A stretch of DNA of 19,576 nt from positions 1 to 19,576 of the forward strand of contig JACMJD010000598.1 of NCBI GenBank assembly GCA_014380825.1. Reading direction: 5' to 3'. This document shows, in pieces, positions 6,959 to 14,071 of the stretch. The notes under the pieces were generated by a model that saw only the letters and a list, made by a program, of their open reading frames with translations, made no database searches and was not told the DNA's origin. This DNA is from Phycisphaerae bacterium (GTDB lineage: Bacteria; Planctomycetota; Phycisphaerae; Tepidisphaerales; Tepidisphaeraceae). The position numbers were made by a program, and so were the translations under genes. How positions within the stretch are numbered: the stretch's first letter is position 1; each line of letters starts with the position of its first letter.

Positions 6959-7786
6959 ATGTACGCATGCCTGAATCGCATGACCGCCGGCGCGGGTTTG
7001 AGCCAGGAAGAGTTCGTGAAGCTGTCCGCCGATGCCGGATTTGCCGGCGCGGACGTTGATATCAATTACGGCGCTCAGCACGGCACGAGCGCGCTGCGAG
7101 ATTTATACGCACAGCATAACCAGCGTCCGGGCGGCTGGGGCGCGCCTGATTGGCGCACCGATCCCGTCAAAGCGAAGGACGGAATCGCGCAGCTCAAAAC
7201 GCTCGCGCCGATCGCGGCCGAGCTGAAGATCGATTCGTGCGCAACCTGGCTTCTGCCGTCGTCCGATCTGCCGCTGATGGAAAACTGGAAGTTCCATGTC
7301 GAACGCTTGCGGCCCGTCGCGCAGGTGCTGGCGGACAGTGGATTGCGCTTCGGGCTGGAATTCGTCGCGCCGTATCACGCCCGCCGCGGCAAAAAGCACG
7401 AATTTATCTTCACCGCCGGCCAGATGCTTGAGCTGGCGAACGACATCGGGCCGAACGTCGGGCTGCTGGTCGATAGTTTCCATCTCTATTCGTCGGGCGA
7501 TGCAATGGACAGCATCCGACAGATTCCGAAAGAAAGAATCGTGCTTGTGCATCTGAACGATGCGCCGAATATTCCGCTCCCGCAGCTTCAGGACGGAGCC
7601 AGGCTGCTGCCCGGCGACGGTGTGATCGACCTGAAGAAATTCCTCGCCACGCTCCGCGCGATCGGCTACGACGGGCCGGCGTCGGTTGAAGTATTCAGCG
7701 ATGCCTTGAAGAAAATGCCGCCCGCTGAGTCTGCCCGCAAGGCCGGAATCGCCACCAACAATGTTTTCAAATCCGCAGGGTTCTGA
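6959..7786 (+). CDS. Xylose-isomerase-like TIM-barrel protein (sugar-phosphate isomerase/epimerase family)
   Basis: The 275-residue product belongs to the AP-endonuclease-2 / xylose-isomerase-like superfamily, which holds inosose and hydroxypyruvate isomerases, sugar epimerases and inosose dehydratases. Metal-ligand positions are visible on successive strands: Glu in GLEFVAPYH (about 137), Asp and His in LVDSFHLYSS (about 170-173), His in VLVHLNDAP (about 197), and Glu in ASVEVFSD (about 244). PGDGVIDL (218-225) is also typical. There is no signal peptide, so a cytosolic sugar or polyol isomerase is expected; the substrate is unknown. The start is supported by GGAG seven bases upstream. Its stop abuts the ATG of the TolB-like lipoprotein with no gap, so the two should be translated together. 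Confidence 0.83.
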   Translation: MYACLNRMTAGAGLSQEEFVKLSADAGFAGADVDINYGAQHGTSALRDLYAQHNQRPGGWGAPDWRTDPVKAKDGIAQLKTLAPIAAELKIDSCATWLLPSSDLPLMENWKFHVERLRPVAQVLADSGLRFGLEFVAPYHARRGKKHEFIFTAGQMLELANDIGPNVGLLVDSFHLYSSGDAMDSIRQIPKERIVLVHLNDAPNIPLPQLQDGARLLPGDGVIDLKKFLATLRAIGYDGPASVEVFSDALKKMPPAESARKAGIATNNVFKSAGF

Positions 7787-8959
7787 ATGAAATCATGCAT
7801 CATCGTTTGCCTGCTTGCACTCGCCGCCGTCGGTCTCGTTGGGTGCGCACAGCCGGAGTACAACCCGACGCCACCAAAATTGGAAAGCGAATCGCTCAGC
7901 GACATCATCCAGCTCACCGATGGTTTCGAGCGCGCCGGCGAAGCGTACTTCTCGCGGGATATGAACTGGATCATCTTCCAGGCCTTCCCCAAAGGCGAAG
8001 ATCAATATCAGATGTTCGTCGCGCCGCTGATACATGACACGGTGGATCGATCGCCTGGACTGGGCAAGGTGCGATACGCGACGCCGCTGCCGAACCTGAA
8101 GATTCCAGTTCCCAACGACATCGTTCGCGCCGGCGATCCGATCCGCATCACGCCGCCGAACTCGCGGAACACGTGCGGATATTTTTCGCCTGATGGAAAT
8201 TCCATCATCTTCGGATCGACCGCCGGAAAAGATCATCCGGAAGAACCGAGCAGCGGCTACCAGCGCCAAGGCGGAACGTACCGCTGGTCGTTCCCCTCCG
8301 GCATGGAAATTTTCCGCGCTGACGGCTGGCGCCAAGCGATCGAAGCGGCGGAGCCGGGGAAGATCGTCGACCTTGCCAAGCATGCGGTCACGAACAACGC
8401 GGGATACGACGCCGAAGGCTCATACTCACCTGATGGCCGATGGATCGTGTTCACCAGCAAGTTGAACGATGACATGGAAATCTGCGCCATGCGCGCCGAT
8501 GGCAGCGGCTTCGTCCAACTGACCAAAGAAAGAGGTTACGACGGCGGGCCGTTCTTCTCGCCGGATGGGAAGCGAATCGTCTACCGCAGCGATCGAAAAG
8601 GGAACGATCTGCTCCAGGTGTTCGTGGCGGACGTCGTGTACGACCACGTGGGCAACATCACCGGCATCCGCAACGAGCGCCAGCTCAACCACGACGGCAA
8701 CGTGAACTGGGGCCCGTACTGGCACCCGGACGGCAAGCACATCATCTACGCAACGAGCTTGCACGGACATCATAATTACGAGCTGTATCTGATGCGTGAC
8801 GACGGGAAACGCAAAACGCGAATTACGTTCAGCGATGGCGCTGACTTGTTGCCGACGTTTTCGCCCGATGGAAAACATCTGATGTGGACGAGTAAGCGGT
8901 CGAAGGACAAGACGACACAGGTGTTTCTGGCGAAGTTTAAGTTTCCTAAGGGATCGTAG
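7787..8959 (+). CDS. TolB-like beta-propeller lipoprotein (PD40 repeats)
   Basis: The 390-residue product begins with a lipoprotein signal: MKSC, a hydrophobic core, then a lipobox LVGC with Cys20. At least five PD40/WD40-like blades are recognisable by their 'SPDGxxIxF' strands: YFSPDGNSIIFGS, SYSPDGRWIVFTS, FFSPDGKRIVYRS, WHPDGKHIIYATS and TFSPDGKHLMWTS. DDMEICAMRADGSG and NYELYLMRDDGKRKTRIT are the paired outer strands. This matches the propeller part of TolB and related periplasmic proteins, but the N-terminal TolB domain is absent, so it is not TolB of the Tol-Pal system. It is probably membrane-anchored outside the cytoplasm, with an unknown ligand. The ATG directly follows the isomerase stop. 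A 100-base palindrome starts 12 bases after its own stop. Confidence 0.82.
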   Translation: MKSCIIVCLLALAAVGLVGCAQPEYNPTPPKLESESLSDIIQLTDGFERAGEAYFSRDMNWIIFQAFPKGEDQYQMFVAPLIHDTVDRSPGLGKVRYATPLPNLKIPVPNDIVRAGDPIRITPPNSRNTCGYFSPDGNSIIFGSTAGKDHPEEPSSGYQRQGGTYRWSFPSGMEIFRADGWRQAIEAAEPGKIVDLAKHAVTNNAGYDAEGSYSPDGRWIVFTSKLNDDMEICAMRADGSGFVQLTKERGYDGGPFFSPDGKRIVYRSDRKGNDLLQVFVADVVYDHVGNITGIRNERQLNHDGNVNWGPYWHPDGKHIIYATSLHGHHNYELYLMRDDGKRKTRITFSDGADLLPTFSPDGKHLMWTSKRSKDKTTQVFLAKFKFPKGS

Positions 8960-8970
8960 GAAAAGACTTT

Positions 8971-9070
8971 GCCACGAAGGCACGAACAGAGGACACGAAG
9001 GGTCACGAAGAAAACAACTTTGTAATTTTTCTTCGCGAATCTTCGTGTCCTGCCTTCGTGCCTTCGTGGC
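8971..9070. repeat. Palindromic CACGAAG repeat, copy A
   Basis: The arms 8971-9014 and 9027-9070 are inverted copies, pairing at 38 of 44 positions without gaps around a 12-base loop. The outer 16 bases of each arm match perfectly (GCCACGAAGGCACGAA), as does an inner GGACACGAAG block. Within the left arm the unit CACGAAG or a close variant recurs at offsets 3, 11, 24 and 34, at times close to one helical turn. The element fills most of the gap between the TolB-like gene and prpD. The arms have no U-tract and are not a standard terminator. Confidence 0.9.
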
Positions 9071-9076
9071 TCGCAT

Positions 9077-9104
9077 TTGATGTCCTTGTTTTCATTTACA
9101 TAAT
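9077..9104 (+). promoter_or_regulatory. Candidate promoter for prpD, possibly giving a leaderless mRNA
   Basis: TTGATG (9077-9082, four of six) and CATAAT (9099-9104, five of six) are 16 bases apart. The expected start of transcription is about 9111-9112, which is the A of the prpD ATG. No Shine-Dalgarno precedes that ATG. The promoter begins seven bases after palindrome copy A. Confidence 0.42.
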
Positions 9105-9111
9105 CACCACC

Positions 9112-10518
9112 ATGACGACTCAAACCAGAACTCTTGCAGAACGACTAGCCGATTACGCTTCAAAACTCACGTTTGAACAGTTGCCCAAAGAGGTGGTTCA
9201 CGAAGTGAAACGCGTGAGCGTCGATGCGCTGGGTTGCGCGATCGGCGCGTGGAAGGAAGATCCGTGCGTAGCGATCCGCTCGGTCGCCGATCACTTTCAT
9301 GCTGAAGCTGGATACGGCGCGACCGTGTGGGGGACGCGTCAATGCGCTCCGGCAGACTGGGCGGCGCTGCATAACGGAATCTGCGTTCGATATTTCGACT
9401 ACAACGATACGTATCTCTCCAAAGAACCGGCCCATCCGAGCGACAACATTCCGGCTTGCTACGCGGCCGCGGAAAGCGTCAGCGCGCATGGGCGCGATCT
9501 GATCACCGCGATCGTGCTGGCGTACGAAGTGCAATGTCGATTCGCGGACGCGGTGAGCATTCGCGCCCGCGGCTGGGATCACGTGACATACGGCGCATTC
9601 TCCACCGCGCTGGGCGCGGCGAAGATCTTTAAGCTCGACAAAGCGAAAACGAAACACGCGCTCGGCATTGCCGGCGTGAATAGCGCTGCGCTGCGACAAT
9701 CGCGCGTGGGCGAGTTATCCCACTGGAAGGGCACCGCGTTCGCCAACGCGGCGCGACATGGCGTCTATTCCGCGATGCTCGCCCGCGCCGGTGTGACCGG
9801 GCCGGCGCCAATTTTTGAAGGTGAGAAAGGTTTCGAGAAGCTCGTATCCGGCGAACCGATGCGGCCGAAGGCGCCGTTCGCGCCCGAGGCGATGGACGGC
9901 GTTGTGCCGCCGGATGGGTTCATGATTCGCAAGAGCTGCATCAAGTATTACCCGGCGGAGTATCACGCGCAGAGCGCGGTGGGACTGGCACTAAAGATGC
10001 GAAAGGGCATCAACATCGACGAGATCGACACTGTGCTCATCGAATCGCACAAGGCCGCCGTCGACATCATCGGCTCGGAGCCCGAGAAGTGGAAACCCGA
10101 AGCTCGCGAGACCGCCGATCACAGTCTGCCGTACATGGTTGCGGCCGCGCTGATGGATGGCGAACTGACCGATCGCCAGTTCGAGCCGTCGCGATTCAAA
10201 GATGCCAAGCTGCTCGCGCTGGTGCAGAAAGTTCAGGTTCGTGAGCTGAAGGAACTCAGTGACATGTACCCCGAGGCCGTCGGCAACATCATTCACATCC
10301 ACCTCAAGGGCGGCAAAATCCTGACCGATCGCATGGATTACCCCAAGGGCCACGCGAAGAACCGGTTGAGCGATCAGGAGCTGGAAGGGAAATATCACGC
10401 GCTGGTCGATCCGATCATGGGAAAAGAAAAGGCGAACGCGATCGCAGCGTGGGTGTGGAAGTTGGATGAGCAGGCGGACCTTCGAGGATTGATGCCGTTG
10501 TTGGAAATGGAAAAGTAA
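9112..10518 (+). CDS. prpD: 2-Methylcitrate dehydratase (MmgE/PrpD family)
   Basis: The product has 468 residues, a typical length for PrpD, which removes water from 2-methylcitrate to give 2-methyl-cis-aconitate in the cytosolic methylcitrate cycle. The N-terminal helical part carries ERLADYASKLTFEQLPKEVV and VDALGCAIGA, the family's opening motif. YFDYNDTYLSKEPAHPSDNIPA (about 103-124) and GWDHVTYGAFSTALGAAKI (about 157-175) are signature segments, and IRKSCIKYYPAEYHAQSAV (about 284-302) belongs to the second domain. The ATG at 9112 is preferred; further upstream the frame runs into the palindrome. prpB and prpC downstream make the methylcitrate role far likelier than that of other MmgE/PrpD members. 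No Shine-Dalgarno is present and a promoter lies immediately upstream, so the mRNA may be leaderless. Confidence 0.92.
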   Translation: MTTQTRTLAERLADYASKLTFEQLPKEVVHEVKRVSVDALGCAIGAWKEDPCVAIRSVADHFHAEAGYGATVWGTRQCAPADWAALHNGICVRYFDYNDTYLSKEPAHPSDNIPACYAAAESVSAHGRDLITAIVLAYEVQCRFADAVSIRARGWDHVTYGAFSTALGAAKIFKLDKAKTKHALGIAGVNSAALRQSRVGELSHWKGTAFANAARHGVYSAMLARAGVTGPAPIFEGEKGFEKLVSGEPMRPKAPFAPEAMDGVVPPDGFMIRKSCIKYYPAEYHAQSAVGLALKMRKGINIDEIDTVLIESHKAAVDIIGSEPEKWKPEARETADHSLPYMVAAALMDGELTDRQFEPSRFKDAKLLALVQKVQVRELKELSDMYPEAVGNIIHIHLKGGKILTDRMDYPKGHAKNRLSDQELEGKYHALVDPIMGKEKANAIAAWVWKLDEQADLRGLMPLLEMEK

Positions 10519-10523
10519 AGAAT

Positions 10524-10609
10524 GAACCACCAAGAGCACCAAGGACACCAAGAACTAAAACCGAAGTCTTGATTTGTTTTCTTGGTGATCTTGGTGCTCT
10601 TCGTGGTTC
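10524..10609. repeat. Palindromic CACCAAG repeat, copy B
   Basis: The arms 10524-10554 and 10579-10609 pair at 28 of 31 positions around a 24-base loop. The same layout as copy A is built from CACCAAG units spaced about nine or ten bases, with a single CACGAAG-type unit in the right arm (read in reverse, at 10598-10604). It starts five bases after the prpD stop and ends 14 bases before the prpB ATG, so it fills the whole intergenic space. There is no U-tract. Confidence 0.88.
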
Positions 10610-10623
10610 GCCTCTCCGATTTC

Positions 10624-11487
10624 ATGACGCCAAAAGCCACACAACTTCGAGAGCTCATCTCCACCGGCTGCGTCGCGATGCCCGGGACGTTCAATGCGTA
10701 CACCGCGCGTCTGATCGAATCGGCCGGGTTCGAAGCCGCTTACATCAGTGGCGCGGGATTGAGCAATGCGACGGCGGGGGTGCCGGATATTGGGTTGCTG
10801 TCGCTGGATGAAGTAGCGGCGCTGTGCGGGTACATCGCCGACGCCGTGAAGATTCCGGTGATCGCCGACGCCGATACGGGCTTCGGTGGCTCGGCGAACG
10901 TCGCCCGCACCGTGCAGAAGTTTGAGCAAATCGGCCTGGCGGGGTTGCACATCGAAGATCAGGTTTTCCCGAAACGCTGCGGCCATTTGACCGGAAAGGA
11001 AGTCGAGCCGGTTGAAGAAATGGTCGGGAAAGTGAGAACGGCAGTGCGCGCGCGGAAGGATCCGGATTTTCTGATCATCGCGCGAACCGATTCGCGCGCG
11101 GTCGAAGGCTTCGACCAGGCCGTCGATCGCGCCAAGGCGTACGTCGATGCCGGCGCGGATGCGATCTTTCCTGAGGCGATGCAGAGTGAAGGCGAATTTG
11201 CCGAGTTCGCCAGGCGCGTGAAAGCGCCGCTCTTGGCGAACATGACGGAATTCGGCAAAGGGCCATTGCTCACGGTCAAACAGCTCGAAGAAATGGGCTA
11301 CGCGATGGCGATCTTCCCGCAGACGCTCTTCCGCGTCGGCTCGCGCGCGGCCATGGATTGCCTGAAAGATCTCAAAGAAAACGGCACGCAGAAGAACTGG
11401 CTCGATCGAATGCAACCGCGCGCCGAGTTGTATCAAACGCTCGACTACGATCCCGCGCAGGAAGACTGGCCGCTCGAGAAAAAATGA
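10624..11487 (+). CDS. prpB: 2-Methylisocitrate lyase
   Basis: The 287-residue cytosolic enzyme splits 2-methylisocitrate into pyruvate and succinate, the last step of the methylcitrate cycle. It belongs to the isocitrate lyase / PEP mutase superfamily. Metal- and substrate-binding DADTGFGG lies at 82-89 (Asp82, Asp84), and the catalytic loop KRCGHLTGKEV at 117-127 with Cys119 and His121, matching the PrpB-type 'Lys-Lys/Arg-Cys-Gly-His'. AAYISGAGLSNATAGVPDIGLL (39-59) and NMTEFGKGPLLT are further family markers. Length is normal for PrpB and far short of isocitrate lyase. The ATG at 10624 starts just before the conserved region; the frame is open upstream but runs into palindrome B. No Shine-Dalgarno or promoter is visible, so it is probably transcribed from prpD. 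Confidence 0.94.
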   Translation: MTPKATQLRELISTGCVAMPGTFNAYTARLIESAGFEAAYISGAGLSNATAGVPDIGLLSLDEVAALCGYIADAVKIPVIADADTGFGGSANVARTVQKFEQIGLAGLHIEDQVFPKRCGHLTGKEVEPVEEMVGKVRTAVRARKDPDFLIIARTDSRAVEGFDQAVDRAKAYVDAGADAIFPEAMQSEGEFAEFARRVKAPLLANMTEFGKGPLLTVKQLEEMGYAMAIFPQTLFRVGSRAAMDCLKDLKENGTQKNWLDRMQPRAELYQTLDYDPAQEDWPLEKK

Positions 11488-11489
11488 TT

Positions 11490-11582
11490 GCAGCCACAAA
11501 GGCACGAAGACACAAAGAAATCACAGAGAAACGTGCTGTTCTTCTTCGTAATTGCTTGGTGCCTTCGTGCCTTCGTGGCTGC
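11490..11582. repeat. Palindromic CACGAAG repeat, copy C
   Basis: The arms 11490-11529 and 11543-11582 pair at 33 of 40 positions around a 13-base loop. Outer blocks GCAGCCAC and AAGGCACGAAG are identical in both arms; the inner part is more decayed than in copy A. It begins two bases after the prpB stop. About 80 bases separate it from prpC, and these hold a separate promoter. Confidence 0.88.
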
Positions 11583-11601
11583 CTTTCTCTTGCTCCCCAA
11601 A

Positions 11602-11631
11602 TTCGCAAGATTCGCGCTGCGTCCCTATAAT
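11602..11631 (+). promoter_or_regulatory. Candidate promoter for prpC
   Basis: A perfect TATAAT (11626-11631) lies 18 bases after TTCGCA (11602-11607, four of six). Transcription would start near 11638, giving a leader of about 25 bases that includes the Shine-Dalgarno at 11649. The citrate-synthase-family gene could thus be expressed independently of prpD and prpB. Confidence 0.48.
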
Positions 11632-11648
11632 CCGCCCTTCACCAAGGC

Positions 11649-11654
11649 AAAGGA
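11649..11654 (+). promoter_or_regulatory. Shine-Dalgarno for prpC
   Basis: AAAGGA ends eight bases before the ATG at 11663 and supports that start over any codon further upstream in the same open frame. Confidence 0.55.
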
Positions 11655-11662
11655 TTTCATCG

Positions 11663-12811
11663 ATGGCCGCTCCGTCAACCGCTCCCGCTGAGAAACCCGC
11701 TTACAGTCCCGGTCTGGAGGGCGTGATCGCTGGTGAGTCGGCGATCTGCTCGCTCGATTCCGAAGCCGGCCTGCGTTATCGCGGCTACGATATCTACGAT
11801 CTCGCCACGCAGGCGACGTTTCCCGAAATCGTCTACCTGCTCATCCACGGCGAGCTGCCCAACAAGCAACAACTCGAAGCATTTCAAAAGCAGATCGTGC
11901 CCGAACGGGCGCTGCCCGACGGCGTGCTTCAGATGCTCCGCCTGCTTCCGAAAAACACGCACCCGATGGATGCCCTGCGAACCGGCGTTTCGATGCTGGC
12001 GGGTTTTGATCCGGAGCTGAGCGACAACGCGCACGATACAAACGTCCGCAAGGCCTATCGCATCATCCCCAAGATGGCCAACATCACGTGCGCGTTTCAG
12101 CGACTGAGCGAAGGCCAGGAACCAATCGCGCCGCGGCCGGAGCTTGGCACGAGCGCGAATTTCCTGTGGATGCTCACTGGCAAAGAGCCGGAAGAATGGC
12201 GAGTGCGGGTGATGGATCACCTCTTCGCGCTGTACGCCGAGCACGATTACAACGCCTCGACGTTCGCCGCCCGCGTGACGGCTTCAACGTTGGCGGACAT
12301 GTACTGCGCGATCACGTCCGCGATCGGCGCGCTCAAGGGCCCGCTGCATGGTGGGGCGAACGAAGAAGCGATGAAGATGTTCCTCGAAGTGAAGTCGCCC
12401 GAACGCGCCGAGCCGTGGGTGAAGGAACGCCTGGCGAAAAAAGAAAAAATCATGGGCTTCGGCCATCGCGTGTACAAGCACGGCGATTCGCGATCCAAGG
12501 TACTGCACAAGCTCGCCGCTGATATCGGTCAACGACTGAATCAGCCGCACTGGGTTCTGATCGGCGAGGCGCTTGAGAAGACGATGGAGAAGGAAAAGGG
12601 CCTGTTTTCGAATGCCGATCTGTACGCCGCGCCCGTGTTTTACATGCTGGGGATTCCGAGCGATTTGAATACGCCGATCTTCGCGTGCTCGCGAGCAAGC
12701 GGTTGGTGTGCGCATGTGATCGAACAGCACGATAAGAACCGATTGATCCGACCGAGAGGGATCTACATCGGATCACCCGCTCGCGCGTACAAGCCGCTTG
12801 CGCAGCGCTGA
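11663..12811 (+). CDS. prpC: Citrate synthase family, probably 2-methylcitrate synthase
   Basis: The 382-residue cytosolic enzyme condenses propionyl-CoA (or acetyl-CoA) with oxaloacetate. Length matches the short citrate/methylcitrate synthases rather than the 430-residue GltA type. Active-site residues are present: His194 (AEHDYNAST), His229 (GPLHGGANEEA), His268 (MGFGHRVYK) and Asp319 (SNADLY), plus Arg343 in IFACSRASGW. RYRGYDIYDLA (38-48) and HPMDALRTGVSML (100-112) are typical family segments. IPSDLNTPIF has Asn where 'Asp-Leu/Met-Phe-Thr-Pro' is common. Position after prpD and prpB argues for methylcitrate synthase, but its own promoter and the lack of another citrate synthase in view leave ordinary citrate synthase possible. 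The ATG at 11663 has an AAAGGA site. A hairpin begins five bases after the stop. Confidence 0.88.
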   Translation: MAAPSTAPAEKPAYSPGLEGVIAGESAICSLDSEAGLRYRGYDIYDLATQATFPEIVYLLIHGELPNKQQLEAFQKQIVPERALPDGVLQMLRLLPKNTHPMDALRTGVSMLAGFDPELSDNAHDTNVRKAYRIIPKMANITCAFQRLSEGQEPIAPRPELGTSANFLWMLTGKEPEEWRVRVMDHLFALYAEHDYNASTFAARVTASTLADMYCAITSAIGALKGPLHGGANEEAMKMFLEVKSPERAEPWVKERLAKKEKIMGFGHRVYKHGDSRSKVLHKLAADIGQRLNQPHWVLIGEALEKTMEKEKGLFSNADLYAAPVFYMLGIPSDLNTPIFACSRASGWCAHVIEQHDKNRLIRPRGIYIGSPARAYKPLAQR

Positions 12812-12816
12812 GTGCT

Positions 12817-12878
12817 GCCGCCTGCGGCGTCGCAGATCGGATCACTCACGCTTCCTGATCTGCGACGCCGCAAGCGGC
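12817..12878. repeat. GC-rich palindrome between prpC and the oxidoreductase gene
   Basis: The arms 12817-12838 and 12857-12878 pair at 21 of 22 positions with an 18-base loop. The right arm contains CGCCGCAAGCG, also present in the palindrome at 18315-18368. The whole right arm and part of the loop lie within the end of the minus-strand oxidoreductase gene (stop at 12846-12848). With no U-tract it is not a classic terminator, but a stem this strong between convergent genes could still end or stabilise both transcripts. Confidence 0.85.
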
Positions 12879-14039
12879 GAATAGCGTGAACTTCTTGTAG
12901 TTCCTGGCGTCGATCGATCCACCGCGGCGCGACCACGGCACCTTCAACTCTGACGGCAGCATCCGTCTTTCCGCACACAATCTGAACACCGATTCTATCC
13001 CCGCGATCGTCGTGATCGTGCTGTTCTCGCGCTGAACGACCTGTCGAAACCGATCCGGAACTTCAACCACCGCAGTGCATGCCGACGCACAGTTCACCAC
13101 TACCAGATGCGACCTGGCCATCGCCAAGGTCGCGACGATTTCATCCCCGCCGCGCGCCCAGTTGGCGAATTTCGTGAACATCGCGACGCGCAGGTCGGGC
13201 TCATCCGTTGTCGCACCCTCATCCGGCTCATTCGCGATCAATTCGCCCTTCGCGCGAAACGTAATCTCCGGATCGATCGTCTCCCGGCACGCGTGCGTCA
13301 GCAGCACGAGCAGCTCGGCATTGGTATCGGTTCGTACGCGCATTGCGCACGTGTCGTAATTCTCGATCGGATTGACCCGATACAACTCCGCCTCCACCGA
13401 AACCGGCTTGGCTGACGTTCGCTCGTCGGGGCCGACCAGGAACAGCGCGAGATTGATGTAGTGAGCGAGCGCGTTGTTGGCGGGGCCGTCGAGCACCCAG
13501 GCATTGTTGCGACGCAACTTTCCCGCCCAGGTGTTGCGGGAATAATACGCCGCATCGCGTGGCCAGCACGCGAGCACCGTCGCCTCGGTCGGTCGCGGGC
13601 CACGCAGCATCCGTCGCTTGCGCTCGATCGTCGCGGTGTCGTAGATGTGCTGAAATCCGATCGCCACCGCGACGCCCGCGCGATCTCGCGCGGCGATCAT
13701 CGCGTCCAGATCGTCCACGCTTCCCGCCGCCGGTTTCTCACACAGGACGGCTTTGCCCACAGCGCATGCCCGCTCCGTGAACGGCCGATGCAGATCGATC
13801 GGCAGCGGCAGGCACACGCCTTCGATATTGCTCGTCAGTAGGTCGTGGTAATTGGAAAAGTATTGAACACCGCGACGCCTCAGTTGATCGATCCGCGCCG
13901 CGTGTGTCCTCTGATCCGGCTCACAGACGGCCGCCAGTTGAACTCTGGCGTCGTCGGGCGCGAATCGTGACGTCAGGATATCGCACAACGAACCAGCGTA
14001 TCCCCCGAGCCCCGCTAGTCCATATCGAAAGAGCGGCAA
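12846..14039 (-). CDS. Gfo/Idh/MocA-family NAD(P)-dependent oxidoreductase
   Basis: The 397-residue product has an N-terminal Rossmann fold (GLAGLGGYAG at 7-16, an acidic AAVCEPD at about 36-42) and the CEKPAAGS motif at 100-107, whose Lys-Pro is the hallmark of the family. The C-terminal part would be the substrate-binding alpha/beta domain; AIGFQHIYD and NALAHYINLALFL fit the family's His-containing segments. Members oxidise sugars, inositols and related polyols; the substrate is unknown. The start is a TTG at 14039, supported by AAGGAAG six bases upstream and by the Rossmann strand beginning at once; there is no alternative ATG nearby. It lies 32 bases after the amidohydrolase gene and is probably co-transcribed. 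The C-terminus FAACGVADQEA is encoded by a palindrome. Confidence 0.82.
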   Translation of the reverse strand: MPLFRYGLAGLGGYAGSLCDILTSRFAPDDARVQLAAVCEPDQRTHAARIDQLRRRGVQYFSNYHDLLTSNIEGVCLPLPIDLHRPFTERACAVGKAVLCEKPAAGSVDDLDAMIAARDRAGVAVAIGFQHIYDTATIERKRRMLRGPRPTEATVLACWPRDAAYYSRNTWAGKLRRNNAWVLDGPANNALAHYINLALFLVGPDERTSAKPVSVEAELYRVNPIENYDTCAMRVRTDTNAELLVLLTHACRETIDPEITFRAKGELIANEPDEGATTDEPDLRVAMFTKFANWARGGDEIVATLAMARSHLVVVNCASACTAVVEVPDRFRQVVQRENSTITTIAGIESVFRLCAERRMLPSELKVPWSRRGGSIDARNYKKFTLFAACGVADQEA

Positions 14040-14045
14040 CGGAAA

Positions 14046-14052
14046 CTTCCTT
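14046..14052 (-). promoter_or_regulatory. Shine-Dalgarno supporting a TTG start
   Basis: AAGGAAG on the minus strand ends six bases before the TTG at 14039. It is the strongest ribosome-binding site in this part of the window and decides in favour of the non-ATG start. Confidence 0.6.
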
Positions 14053-14071
14053 CAGTCAGATGTGTTAAGGC

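Noticed and set aside
8971..9070. Palindrome A as a rho-independent terminator or CRISPR repeat
   Set aside because: There is no U-run after the stem, the arms are too long and AT-mixed for a terminator, and there are no regularly spaced identical repeats with spacers.
9058..9111. A longer prpD start, in frame, within the right arm of palindrome A
   Set aside because: The extra residues are hydrophobic and unlike PrpD N-termini, and they derive from the repeat. The ATG at 9112 starts immediately before the conserved region.
11552..11662. A longer prpC start in palindrome C
   Set aside because: The extension has no family similarity and includes the TATAAT promoter region. AAAGGA at 11649 supports the ATG at 11663.
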